Origin: Bacillus alkalisoli
GTDB taxonomy: Bacteria > Bacillota > Bacilli > Bacillales > Bacillaceae_I
DNA length: 64,000 nt
Direction: 5' to 3'
NCBI RefSeq assembly: GCF_002797415.1
Contig: NZ_KZ454944.1
Location: 2,312,665-2,376,664, forward strand
Within the stretch, counting starts at the first letter, position 1. Each line of letters starts with the position of its first letter. Below are positions 50,693 through 59,497 of this stretch, one piece after another. Under the pieces are notes generated by a model, which was given only the letters and a program-made list of their open reading frames with translations, was not told where the DNA came from and made no database searches. The position numbers were made by a program, and so were the translations under genes.

Positions 50693-52728
50693 GATTCAAC
50701 ATTCACCACCCCAATACTTTGTACTTCTACGTTTGCTTCTAATTCATTGTAAGATAATACTGGAACATGAGGTAAATATCGTTCAATTAATTGTCTAACA
50801 TACATTCTTATTGCAGGAGAACATAATACGATAGGCGTTTGTTCATATAATGAAAATTGTTCTAGTTGTGCTGCAAGCGCTTGAACAATTTGCATAGACG
50901 TATCAGGATCTAACGCTAAATAGTTTCCGTGTTCCGTTTGTTGTATATGGTCTGCAAAAAGTTTTTCTACTCTGCCTGAGAGTGTGACAACTTTAAAGCT
51001 TTCGTTTGGAACAGCATATTGATTAGTAATTTGCTTGTTTAAAGCTTGTCTCACATATTCTGTTAACAAGTCAGTATCAGATGATAGTTTTCCATAATCC
51101 GCTAACGTTTCGAAGATGATTGGAAGGTTTCTTATGGAAACATTTTCTTTCAATAACTTAGATAATACTTTTTGTACGTCTCCGATGGAAAGAGGGTTTG
51201 GCGTAACCTCTTCTACTAAAATAGGAGCGGACTCTTTTAGATGTTCTATTAGTTGCTTTGTTTCTTGTCTACCTAATAATTCATATGCATGTTGTTTAAT
51301 TTTTTCCGTAATATGAGTGGACACTACGGATGGAGGATCAACTACTGTATAACCGTACATTTCCGCTTCATCTTTAACGGTTTCTGAAATCCACTTAGCT
51401 GGTAATCCAAATGATGGTTCAATAGTATCTATACCTTCTATCGACCCTTCTTCCACGCCTGGGCTCATTGCTAAATAATGATCTAACAATATTTCACCCT
51501 TTGCGACTTCACTACCTTTAATTTTCAATCGGTATTCATTAGGTTGAAGCTGAATGTTGTCTCTTATACGAACAACCGGTATAACAATCCCAAGTTCTAA
51601 AGCCAATTGCCTTCTAATCATGACAATTCTATCTAACAGGTCTCCACCTTGTTTAGAATCTGCTAAAGGTATTAGTCCATAACCGAATTCGAATTCAATT
51701 GGGTCAACTGATAATAAATTAACAACACTTTCTGGACTTTTAAGTTCATCCGTAACCACTTCTTCTTCGGATTCTTCCAAGATGATATCTTCTTTTTCAT
51801 GACTCTTAGAAATATAGTAACCACCAATAAACAGGACACCCGCAATCGGTGTAGTTAGCATATAGTCAATTGGAGTGGCTATCCCTAATAATAGAATTGC
51901 TCCTCCTGCTACATACAACATTTTTGGATAAGCAAAAAGTTGTGCGGTAATATCTGAACCAAGGTTACCGTCTGAAGCTGCTCTTGTTACAACAATACCT
52001 GTAGCCGTTGCAATTAATAGTGCTGGAATTTGAGATACAATTCCATCCCCTACCGTTAATAAGGTGAATTTTTGAGCCGATTCAGCAATTGTTAAACCTT
52101 GTTGTGCCATACCTACGACTATTCCAAAAATCATGTTTATTAACACAATGATGATCCCTGCTATGGCATCACCTTTTACAAATTTACTAGCTCCATCCAT
52201 TGCTCCGTAAAAGTCTGCTTCTTTCGAAATTTTCTCACGTCGTTCTCTTGCCTGTGTTTCTGAGATTAACCCAGCATTTAGATCTGCATCAATAGCCATT
52301 TGTTTACCTGGCATCGCATCTAATGTAAACCTTGCTGCAACTTCCGAAACACGTTCAGAGCCTTTTGTTATAACAACAAACTGGATAACTACTAAAATAA
52401 TAAAAACAACTAAACCAACTACTACGTTTCCACTGACAACAAACGTTCCAAACGTTTCTACTACACTACCCGCATCCCCTTCACTTAAAATGGACCTTGT
52501 AGTAGAAACGTTTAGTCCTAAACGGTAAAGGGTAAGAAGCAATAGTAACGACGGAAAGATAGAGAACTGTAAAGGCTCATTTACATTCATTGTCGTTAAT
52601 AACACTATTAAGGCAAGGGAAATATTTACGATAATTAATATACTTAGCATCCATGGTGGAAATGGTACGATTAACATCGCAACTATTAATATAACACTAA
52701 GTAATACGGACAAATCTCTTGCTGACAT
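50689..52728 (-). CDS. flhA: Flagellar export gate protein FlhA
   Basis: 679 aa: about eight membrane helices in the first 320 residues, including the conserved FHIPEP-like loop (RFTLDAMPGKQMAIDADLNAG), then a cytosolic domain that forms the nonameric docking ring. Part of the type III export gate driven by proton motive force. Confidence 0.97.
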   Translation of the reverse strand: MSARDLSVLLSVILIVAMLIVPFPPWMLSILIIVNISLALIVLLTTMNVNEPLQFSIFPSLLLLLTLYRLGLNVSTTRSILSEGDAGSVVETFGTFVVSGNVVVGLVVFIILVVIQFVVITKGSERVSEVAARFTLDAMPGKQMAIDADLNAGLISETQARERREKISKEADFYGAMDGASKFVKGDAIAGIIIVLINMIFGIVVGMAQQGLTIAESAQKFTLLTVGDGIVSQIPALLIATATGIVVTRAASDGNLGSDITAQLFAYPKMLYVAGGAILLLGIATPIDYMLTTPIAGVLFIGGYYISKSHEKEDIILEESEEEVVTDELKSPESVVNLLSVDPIEFEFGYGLIPLADSKQGGDLLDRIVMIRRQLALELGIVIPVVRIRDNIQLQPNEYRLKIKGSEVAKGEILLDHYLAMSPGVEEGSIEGIDTIEPSFGLPAKWISETVKDEAEMYGYTVVDPPSVVSTHITEKIKQHAYELLGRQETKQLIEHLKESAPILVEEVTPNPLSIGDVQKVLSKLLKENVSIRNLPIIFETLADYGKLSSDTDLLTEYVRQALNKQITNQYAVPNESFKVVTLSGRVEKLFADHIQQTEHGNYLALDPDTSMQIVQALAAQLEQFSLYEQTPIVLCSPAIRMYVRQLIERYLPHVPVLSYNELEANVEVQSIGVVNVES

Positions 52729-52755
52729 ACTTCTACTTCACCCTCAATCTATCAA

Positions 52756-53844
52756 TCAATTCACTTTATTATTCAATTGGTATACATATGCTAAAATTTC
52801 TGCGACAGCCGCAAAGAATTCCTCGGGAACAGGGTCACCAATCTCTGCTTGCGCATATAATGCTCGTGCTAACGGCCTGTTTTCAACCGTTGCCACATCG
52901 TGTTCAATTGCAATTCCTTTTATCTTTAATGCTACAAAATCGACGCCTTTTGCTATAACATATGGGGCATCCATTTTTCCCTCGTCATATTTTAAGGCGA
53001 CCGCATAGTGTGTAGGATTTGTGATAATTACATCTGCTTTTGGTACATCTGACATCATTCGTTGCATTGCCATTTCTCTTTGCTTTTGCTTAATCTTAGA
53101 CTTTATTAATGGGTCACCTTCTGTTTTCTTATACTCATCTTTCACATCGTTTTTGGACATTCTGATATTTTTTTCATAATCATATTTCTGATAGAGGTAA
53201 TCAAAAACAGATAGAAACAATAGAGCTGCACCAGCAATTAAACCCATTCTCACTGTTAAACTTCCTAAAAACGATAAAGCAGCATGTACGTCTTTTTGAG
53301 ACAAAACTAAGAGCTCTTCCATGCTTAACCAAAGTAAAGAAAATGTAATCAAACCTACGAAAACAATTTTTAACATTGACTTCACTAATTCTACTATTGC
53401 CCTTATAGAATAAATCCTTTTAAATCCTTGTATCGGATCTAGTTTATTTAATTTTATTTGAATTGCTTCTGATGAGAATAACGGTCCAACCTGCATATAA
53501 TTTCCGATGAATGCACTTAACACAGCTACTAACATAATGGGTCCTATAACGAGTACTAACTGCAATAAAATATCCATAAATATTAAATGGACACCGTCTA
53601 TTGTCACTTCTTGCAACATGTACACTTGAAATGATTGTTTAAACAAATTCATTATATGTTGTTTCATCCAAGGGCCAATTGCAAAGAAACATAGAAAAAC
53701 GCCAATTAGTACGAATGCTGTATTTACATCAGAGCTTTTTGCAACTTGCCCTTTTTTTCTCGTTTCTTGCCTTTTCTTTGGCGTTGCTTTTTCTGTTTTT
53801 TCTCCTGCGAAAAATTGAAGATCAAGCTTTAAATGAGGATACAT
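52756..53844 (-). CDS. flhB: Flagellar export switch protein FlhB
   Basis: 362 aa: four membrane helices and a cytosolic domain with the self-cleaving NPTH motif (276-279). N-terminal EKTEKATPKKRQETRKKGQVAKS is typical. Switches export from hook to filament substrates together with FliK. Its ATG directly follows the fliR stop. Confidence 0.97.
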   Translation of the reverse strand: MYPHLKLDLQFFAGEKTEKATPKKRQETRKKGQVAKSSDVNTAFVLIGVFLCFFAIGPWMKQHIMNLFKQSFQVYMLQEVTIDGVHLIFMDILLQLVLVIGPIMLVAVLSAFIGNYMQVGPLFSSEAIQIKLNKLDPIQGFKRIYSIRAIVELVKSMLKIVFVGLITFSLLWLSMEELLVLSQKDVHAALSFLGSLTVRMGLIAGAALLFLSVFDYLYQKYDYEKNIRMSKNDVKDEYKKTEGDPLIKSKIKQKQREMAMQRMMSDVPKADVIITNPTHYAVALKYDEGKMDAPYVIAKGVDFVALKIKGIAIEHDVATVENRPLARALYAQAEIGDPVPEEFFAAVAEILAYVYQLNNKVN

Positions 53845-54627
53845 TTACATTCCTCCAAGTAAATCCATTAATCCTCTCATCGTGTAGAGCATCATTTCAA
53901 ATAACTTATAGAAGAGAGAGAATAATATTGTTAAAGATAATAAAATTGCTATAAAACTTACGCCTATTTTTAATGGTAAACCAACTACAAAAACATTTAA
54001 CTGTGGTACAGTTCTTGCCACAATTCCTAATGCCACATCAACTAAAAACAAAGTACCTACAATTGGTATTGCCAATTGTAGTGCTACAATGAACATCATG
54101 TTTATTGTTTTCACTACAAACTCTAGTACATTTTCATCCGATAATGGGATCCATGCTTGTGTAAGCGAAATTAATTGGTAACTATAAAAAATACCGTCTA
54201 GCATTAAATGATGGCCATTTATCGCTAAGAGAAGTAATAATGCAAATGTATAAAAGAATTGTCCAATAATTGGGCTTTGTGCCCCTGTTTGTGGATCAAT
54301 TACATTGGCCATTGCAAAACCCATTTGAAAATCGATAAACCCACCGGCAATTTGGATAGCCGCTATGACGATGTAGGCAATTAAACCGATTAACAAACCT
54401 ACCATCATTTCTTTAAGAATGAGCAGAATATAGTCACCATCTATTTCCAAAATAGGGAGATCAAAAGATATTGCCATAATTAATGCTAAAAAAAATGCAA
54501 AACCTACTTTAAATTGTGCAGGCACACTCCGATAAGAAAAGAGAGGCAAAGTAACAAAGAACGATGATACTCTAATAAAAATTAATAAAAATGCTGGAAA
54601 ATAGTCTATTATACTCAAAAGATCCAT
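53845..54627 (-). CDS. fliR: Flagellar export protein FliR
   Basis: 260-aa membrane protein of the export gate with about six hydrophobic helices and family segments GFAFFLALIM, GGFIDFQMGFAMANVIDPQTGAQ and RTVPQLNVFVVGLPLKI. Forms the FliPQR pore complex. Confidence 0.96.
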   Translation of the reverse strand: MDLLSIIDYFPAFLLIFIRVSSFFVTLPLFSYRSVPAQFKVGFAFFLALIMAISFDLPILEIDGDYILLILKEMMVGLLIGLIAYIVIAAIQIAGGFIDFQMGFAMANVIDPQTGAQSPIIGQFFYTFALLLLLAINGHHLMLDGIFYSYQLISLTQAWIPLSDENVLEFVVKTINMMFIVALQLAIPIVGTLFLVDVALGIVARTVPQLNVFVVGLPLKIGVSFIAILLSLTILFSLFYKLFEMMLYTMRGLMDLLGGM

Positions 54628-54631
54628 TTAT

Positions 54632-54910
54632 TTAACTCACAAACCTATTAATGTTTCCGAATATTTCCATAGCGTAAGATAACATAGTTGTTAACATCCA
54701 TGGACCGAAAACAATTAGTCCAATTAACACCGCAACTATTTTTGGAATAAAAGCTAATGTTTGTTCTTGAATTTGCGTTGTCGCTTGGAATATACTAACA
54801 GCTAATCCTACGATTAAAGCAAGTAACAACAACGGTGCACTAATTAATAGTATTGTGTAAACTCCCCGTTCCGCTAAGGAAATGACAAATTCTGGAGTCA
54901 TTTTGCTCAC
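54632..54910 (-). CDS. fliQ: Flagellar export protein FliQ
   Basis: 92 aa with two membrane helices and the family core GLAVSIFQATTQIQEQTLAFIPK. Part of the FliPQR export gate between fliP and fliR. Confidence 0.96.
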   Translation of the reverse strand: MSKMTPEFVISLAERGVYTILLISAPLLLLALIVGLAVSIFQATTQIQEQTLAFIPKIVAVLIGLIVFGPWMLTTMLSYAMEIFGNINRFVS

Positions 54911-54915
54911 CTACT

Positions 54916-55581
54916 TTAAAATGATTGCAATAAAGATTTCACGACTAAGTACCATCCATCGACTAAAACAAATAATAGAATCTTAAATGGTAAAGAGATC
55001 ATTACTGGTGGTAACATCATCATACCCATGGACATTAATACGCTCGCTACTACCATATCAATAACTAAAAAAGGAATAAAAATCATAAATCCTATTTGAA
55101 AAGCTGTTTTTAATTCACTTATAGCAAAAGCAGGAACTAAAACGGTCAACGGAATATCTTGAATAGTTTCTGGACGATCCATACCAGCATAGTCCATAAA
55201 AAGCGCCAGGTCTTTTTGTCTAGTGTGTTTACTCATAAAATCTTTTAAAGGCATAGATGCTAAGTCATAAGCTTCATCAAGCGTTATTTCTTCATTGAAT
55301 AATGGTGTCAACGCTTGTTCGTTTATTTCCGCAAATGTTGGAGCCATAATAAAAAAGGTTAAGAATAGTGCTAAACCAATAAGTACTTGGTTTGGAGGCA
55401 TTTGTTGTGTTGCTAACGATGTTCTTACAAATGAAAGAACAATAATAATTCTAGTAAAGCTTGTCATTAAAATTAAGATGGCTGGAGCAATGGAAAGTAC
55501 GGTTAGTAAAAGTAAAAGTTGGACAGAGGTAGCCACGGTAGATGGATCATTTCCATTAAATGATTGTAAAAATTCTGTCAT
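54916..55581 (-). CDS. fliP: Flagellar export protein FliP
   Basis: 221 aa: four membrane helices and the signatures FTRIIIVLSFVRTSLATQQMPPNQVL-type region and SMGMMMLPPVMISLPFKILLF. No clear cleavable signal peptide, as in other Bacillus FliP. Core of the export pore. Confidence 0.97.
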   Translation of the reverse strand: MTEFLQSFNGNDPSTVATSVQLLLLLTVLSIAPAILILMTSFTRIIIVLSFVRTSLATQQMPPNQVLIGLALFLTFFIMAPTFAEINEQALTPLFNEEITLDEAYDLASMPLKDFMSKHTRQKDLALFMDYAGMDRPETIQDIPLTVLVPAFAISELKTAFQIGFMIFIPFLVIDMVVASVLMSMGMMMLPPVMISLPFKILLFVLVDGWYLVVKSLLQSF

Positions 55582-55583
55582 AA

Positions 55584-56225
55584 CTACAACTCATCCTTCT
55601 TCATTCTATCTAGCTTATTTTTTCTTTCATTGGACAAGTTCTTTAATTGGTCCTTTAACAATGTCGAAAATGTATTCGTTTGTTTTGTTGACTTTTGCTC
55701 TTTCCATTTTCCAATTAGTCCAATTAACTGGTCAGAGTTTATTGAACTTTCTATTCTATCTTGATACGCTTTTAAAATAACTTCTTTTTCTTCTTCATCT
55801 GTCACTTCTTTTAAAAGTTGAATAGAGTCACTAACCCCTAAGACAAGAATAGAATTCCCAACCTTCACCATTTGCAATGATTTATTACTTCCTAGAGTCG
55901 TTCCTCCGACGTTTACGATCGTCTTTTGTGTGTCAAATAGGTTATTCTTTTTGTTAACCAATTTCATTGCCCCGTATATGAGAAATAATACAAAGCCCAA
56001 TGCTAAAAACATTTTTATAAAATCCCAACCAGAGATAGTGTCTTGTCTATCCGAAAAATTTGTAACAGTTGAATCAGGCTCGTTACACAATTCAGGGTTT
56101 TCTAAACATTGCTTCGCATTGTTTGGGACTCCCCCCCCTCCAGCACTGATAACTGTAGGGGAAAAAATGATAAATAATAGTAAAAAAGTGAATAATCTTA
56201 ATAGATTTACATACAAAGAAAACAC
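55584..56225 (-). CDS. fliZ: Flagellar assembly protein FliO (FliZ in Bacillus)
   Basis: 213 aa: N-terminal signal-like segment (5-27), a short extracellular stretch with two Cys (about residues 40 and 47), one membrane helix (about 68-86) and a cytosolic FliO domain (VNVGGTTLGSNKSLQMVKVGNSILVLGV). FliO chaperones FliP assembly. Between cheY and fliP, the standard place. The two extracellular Cys could form a disulfide (inference). Confidence 0.93.
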   Translation of the reverse strand: MFSLYVNLLRLFTFLLLFIIFSPTVISAGGGGVPNNAKQCLENPELCNEPDSTVTNFSDRQDTISGWDFIKMFLALGFVLFLIYGAMKLVNKKNNLFDTQKTIVNVGGTTLGSNKSLQMVKVGNSILVLGVSDSIQLLKEVTDEEEKEVILKAYQDRIESSINSDQLIGLIGKWKEQKSTKQTNTFSTLLKDQLKNLSNERKNKLDRMKKDEL

Positions 56226-56227
56226 CT

Positions 56228-56590
56228 CTAAGATAGTGTTTTATGAATAGCTTCAATTACTCTATCAGCTTGGAATGGTTTTACAATAAAATCTTTTGCA
56301 CCAGCTTGAATTGCATCAATAACCATCGCTTGTTGTCCCATCGCTGAACACATGATTACTTTAGCATTCGGGTTTATTTTTTTAATCTCTTTTAAAGCTG
56401 TTATACCATCCATTTCAGGCATTGTAATATCCATTGTTACAAGGTCTGGATGGAATTCTTTATATTTATCTATTGCTTGTACTCCATCCGCCGCCTCTGC
56501 AACAACATCATAACCATTTTTCGTTAATATATCTTTAATCATCATTCTCATAAATGCCGCATCATCAACTATTAATATTTTGTTACTCAT
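56228..56590 (-). CDS. cheY: Chemotaxis response regulator CheY
   Basis: 120-aa single receiver domain. Asp pocket DD (9-10), phospho-acceptor D54 (TMDITMPEMDG), Ser/Thr in MCSAMG and Lys in IVKPF. Phosphorylated by CheA, binds FliM to favour counter-clockwise rotation in Bacillus. Encoded between fliY and fliZ. Confidence 0.97.
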   Translation of the reverse strand: MSNKILIVDDAAFMRMMIKDILTKNGYDVVAEAADGVQAIDKYKEFHPDLVTMDITMPEMDGITALKEIKKINPNAKVIMCSAMGQQAMVIDAIQAGAKDFIVKPFQADRVIEAIHKTLS

Positions 56591-56606
56591 AATTATTCCC
56601 CCTAAA

Positions 56607-57806
56607 TCACTTTAACCTTTTTAATCTATCCGTTTGACTAATAATATCTGTTACTCTTACTCCAAAGCTTTCGTCGATTACAACTACTTCCCCTTGAGCA
56701 ATTAGTTTGTTATTCACTAAGATGTCTACTGGTTCCCCAGCTAGCTTATCAAGCTCTATAATTGAACCTGATGATAAATCTAAAATGTCTTTTACTGTTT
56801 TTCTCGTTCTTCCTAATTCTACCGTTACTTGCAATGGAATATCTAATAACATATTAAGATTTCTTTGTTCAGGTTCCATAGCTGGTACCTCTTCAAACGA
56901 TGAAAAGACCGCTGGTTGCACGTTAACTGTAGGTTGCCCAATAACTTTCGTACTTGTAGAGCCACTGGAATAATTCTTCTGTTGAGTTGTTTCAATAGAA
57001 GAAGCGTAATGAGAAGATTGTTCACTTTCTGCATTAAAGTCTAAACCATAAATATTTTCATTATTAGTAGAACTTGTCGTTTCATAAACTTCTTCTATAT
57101 TAACTTCGTTATTATTACTTTCTCCGTGCAACTCGCTTACTAGAGTAAGTGCAAAATCCATTGGTAAAACTTGCATTATTTGAGAATCGATTAAATCCCC
57201 GATTTTAATATTAAAAGCAACTTTTACAATCTTTTCTTCGGATGCTATATAATCTTTTCCTTCGCCTTCTTTTAAATCTAACAAAACTACAGCAGGAGGA
57301 GAAATATCAATCTTTTTTTGAAATATCGTTGACATACTAGTTGCAGCTGAACCCATCATTTGATTCATAGCTTCTTGAACAGCGCTTAATTGAATTTCAT
57401 CTAAAATAGTAGATTGAGTATGACCATCTCCACCTAACATTAAATCAGCAATAATGGCGGCATCTTTTTGTTCAATTACTAAAACATTTGAACCCGTAAA
57501 ACCTTCTGTATAATTAACACTAATTGCTACATAAGGTTCAGGAAACTCACTTTCGACTTTATTTTTTTCTACTACCGTCACTTTAGGAGTAGTAATTTCA
57601 ACCTTTTGGTTAAGTAAGGTTGATAGCGCAGTTGCCGAGCTCCCAAATGATATATTCCCTACTTCCCCTAATGTATCTTCTTCGATTTCCGTTAACGAAT
57701 GTTCCACACTTGGTTCAGCAAAGAGGGATGAATCGTTGTTGTCAGTTGAAGTGCCGCGCAATAGTGCGTCAATTTCATCTTGTGATAACATTCCGTCATT
57801 CATCAT
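56607..57806 (-). CDS. fliY: Flagellar switch protein and CheY-P phosphatase FliY
   Basis: About 399 aa. An N-terminal FliM-like CheY-P-binding peptide (LSQDEIDALL) is followed by a CheC-like phosphatase domain with two active-site helices (EVGNISFGSSATALS and a later VQEAMNQMMGSAATSM). A variable Ser/Asn-rich linker precedes a C-terminal FliN/SpoA domain (VTVELGRTRKTVKDIL). Start set by AAGGAGG 9 nt before ATG 57806; it overlaps the fliM end by 11 nt. Confidence 0.95.
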   Translation of the reverse strand: MMNDGMLSQDEIDALLRGTSTDNNDSSLFAEPSVEHSLTEIEEDTLGEVGNISFGSSATALSTLLNQKVEITTPKVTVVEKNKVESEFPEPYVAISVNYTEGFTGSNVLVIEQKDAAIIADLMLGGDGHTQSTILDEIQLSAVQEAMNQMMGSAATSMSTIFQKKIDISPPAVVLLDLKEGEGKDYIASEEKIVKVAFNIKIGDLIDSQIMQVLPMDFALTLVSELHGESNNNEVNIEEVYETTSSTNNENIYGLDFNAESEQSSHYASSIETTQQKNYSSGSTSTKVIGQPTVNVQPAVFSSFEEVPAMEPEQRNLNMLLDIPLQVTVELGRTRKTVKDILDLSSGSIIELDKLAGEPVDILVNNKLIAQGEVVVIDESFGVRVTDIISQTDRLKRLK

Positions 57807-58794
57807 CTTCCTCTCCCTCCTTGAGTTCACTCAAAATTTGTACAGCTAAATAATTTTTTGCTTTGCCTATTTGTCCTAAAAAGGTTGGTTTTTCGTCTAC
57901 TTTGACCTTTATAGGATCTGTAATACTTTTATGAATTGGAATAACATCACCTACAGCTAAATCAAGTAAATCGGAAAAACTTATCTCTGTTTCACCAAGT
58001 TCTGCTGTTAATGTTAAAAACGTTCCTTTGATTGCTCTTTTTAATGCTTGTTCTTCATGTGGCTGTCTTTGCTTGCTCTTTTCTTCCATCCAATAATGAA
58101 CCGATAACTTAGGAATTATTGGCTCTAATACTACATGTGGAATGCAAACATTAATCATTCCACTAATTTCTCCTATTGTAATGTTAAAAGAGATGACAAT
58201 TACCGTTTCATTCGGAGAAACCATTTGTAAAAATTGCGGATTAATTTCTAAATCAGCTAAAAACGGTTCAATTTGTGCAACAGTTTCCCATGCCTCTCCA
58301 AAATTCTCAACAGCACCTTCGAATAAATTTGTCATTAATTTCGTTTCAATCTCTGTTAAACTATCAATTTTATTAAAGCTAGTTCCTCTTCCACCTAATT
58401 GTCTATCTAACATCGCATAAGCAATATTAGGGTTAAATTCCATTAACACTCGACCATCAAGAGGGGGGAATTCAATAACATTTAAAAATGTCATTTTTGG
58501 GATAGAACGTATGAACTCCTCGTATGGTACTTGATCTACGGATGCAACATTTATTTGAATGTATGTCCTTAGTTGTGCAGAGAAGTAAGTAGTTAAGAGC
58601 CTCGCATAATTTTCATGGATGCGTGATAAATTTCTAATTTGATCTTTAGAGAATCTAAGTGCTCTTTTAAAATCATAAACTTTCACTTTCTTCTCTTTTG
58701 ACTCATTTTTTAAAATATCAGCGTCCATTTCGCCTGTAGATAGTGCTGATAACAAAGCATCAATTTCACTTTGAGACATAATATCTGTAGACAT
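57796..58794 (-). CDS. fliM: Flagellar motor switch protein FliM
   Basis: 332-aa C-ring protein. N-terminal CheY-P-binding LSQSEIDALL-like motif (MSQSEIDALLSAL), a middle CheC-like domain lacking phosphatase residues, and a C-terminal SpoA domain. Encoded just upstream of fliY with overlap. Confidence 0.97.
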   Translation of the reverse strand: MSTDIMSQSEIDALLSALSTGEMDADILKNESKEKKVKVYDFKRALRFSKDQIRNLSRIHENYARLLTTYFSAQLRTYIQINVASVDQVPYEEFIRSIPKMTFLNVIEFPPLDGRVLMEFNPNIAYAMLDRQLGGRGTSFNKIDSLTEIETKLMTNLFEGAVENFGEAWETVAQIEPFLADLEINPQFLQMVSPNETVIVISFNITIGEISGMINVCIPHVVLEPIIPKLSVHYWMEEKSKQRQPHEEQALKRAIKGTFLTLTAELGETEISFSDLLDLAVGDVIPIHKSITDPIKVKVDEKPTFLGQIGKAKNYLAVQILSELKEGEEDDE

Positions 58795-58824
58795 TTTCCC
58801 TCACCTCCTCCAAATTAAAATTTA

Positions 58825-59259
58825 TTATTTTTGAAGGAGAAAGCGTGTTGTATAAACTTGAACAACTTTCCCGTCCTGCATAATCGAATTTAATTGGAAC
58901 CTAATTTCCTCTTCAAGTTCTACAATACCTTCTCCACCTGAAAAGTCGCTTGCAACTTTATTAGCAATCGTATGAATAACGATGTTTTCTAATTGAAAAT
59001 TTCTTTTTTCTAATTCGTTCCTTGCTTTATTACTATCTGTTTGGATTTTATATTGCACTCGAACATAGCCACCACTCTGCAAGTTCGTTGTTATTTCGTT
59101 AAAATCGACCGAGTACTTTAACACTTCATCAATTGAAGGTTCTTTCGTTCCATTAGAATCTCCGTAAAAGATGTTAACTGTTACTAATACGACAATTCCT
59201 AATAAGAAAATAAATAATAGAATGATAAGCATCGTATTAACTAATTTATTTTGGAACAT
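58825..59259 (-). CDS. fliL: Flagellar basal body protein FliL
   Basis: 144 aa with one N-terminal membrane helix (10-30) and a periplasmic-side FliL domain (YVRVQYKIQTD). Stabilises the stator. ATG directly follows the flbD stop. Confidence 0.93.
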   Translation of the reverse strand: MFQNKLVNTMLIILLFIFLLGIVVLVTVNIFYGDSNGTKEPSIDEVLKYSVDFNEITTNLQSGGYVRVQYKIQTDSNKARNELEKRNFQLENIVIHTIANKVASDFSGGEGIVELEEEIRFQLNSIMQDGKVVQVYTTRFLLQK

Positions 59260-59466
59260 TTATTTCTCCCCCATGTCCCTTGCATTATAAATATGATGAA
59301 AGAACTGTAAACTTTGTTTAGTTACTTCCTCCATTGATTCTTTTACAAACAGCTTTTTTCCATTTGTTAATGTAATTACGGTATCTGGTACTTCTTCTAC
59401 TTGTTCAATAATCCAAGCATTCACTGTAAAAACTGTTCCATTCGTTTTAGTTAACTTTATCATCAT
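59260..59466 (-). CDS. swrD: FlbD/SwrD flagellar protein
   Basis: 68 aa, FlbD family: IKLTKTNGTVFTVNAWIIEQVEE then TVITLTNGKKLFVKES. In B. subtilis the equivalent (ylzI/swrD) raises flagellar torque for swarming. Two consecutive ATGs (59466 and 59463) follow a hairpin; the only good SD (AGGAGGT, 59491-59497) lies on the far side of it. Placed between flgE and fliL. Confidence 0.92.
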   Translation of the reverse strand: MMIKLTKTNGTVFTVNAWIIEQVEEVPDTVITLTNGKKLFVKESMEEVTKQSLQFFHHIYNARDMGEK

Positions 59467-59470
59467 TATA

Positions 59471-59497
59471 AGAGGCTAGAAGTAGCCTCTACCTCCT
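59471..59497 (-). promoter_or_regulatory. Hairpin between SD and start codon of flbD
   Basis: On the minus strand AGGAGGT (59497-59491) is followed at once by a perfect 8-bp hairpin AGAGGCTA-CTTC-TAGCCTCT (59490-59471), then TATA and ATG ATG. Linear spacing from SD to ATG is about 24 nt, too far; with the hairpin folded the gap is about 5 nt to the first and 8 nt to the second ATG. The flgE stop codon overlaps the SD. Confidence 0.7.
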
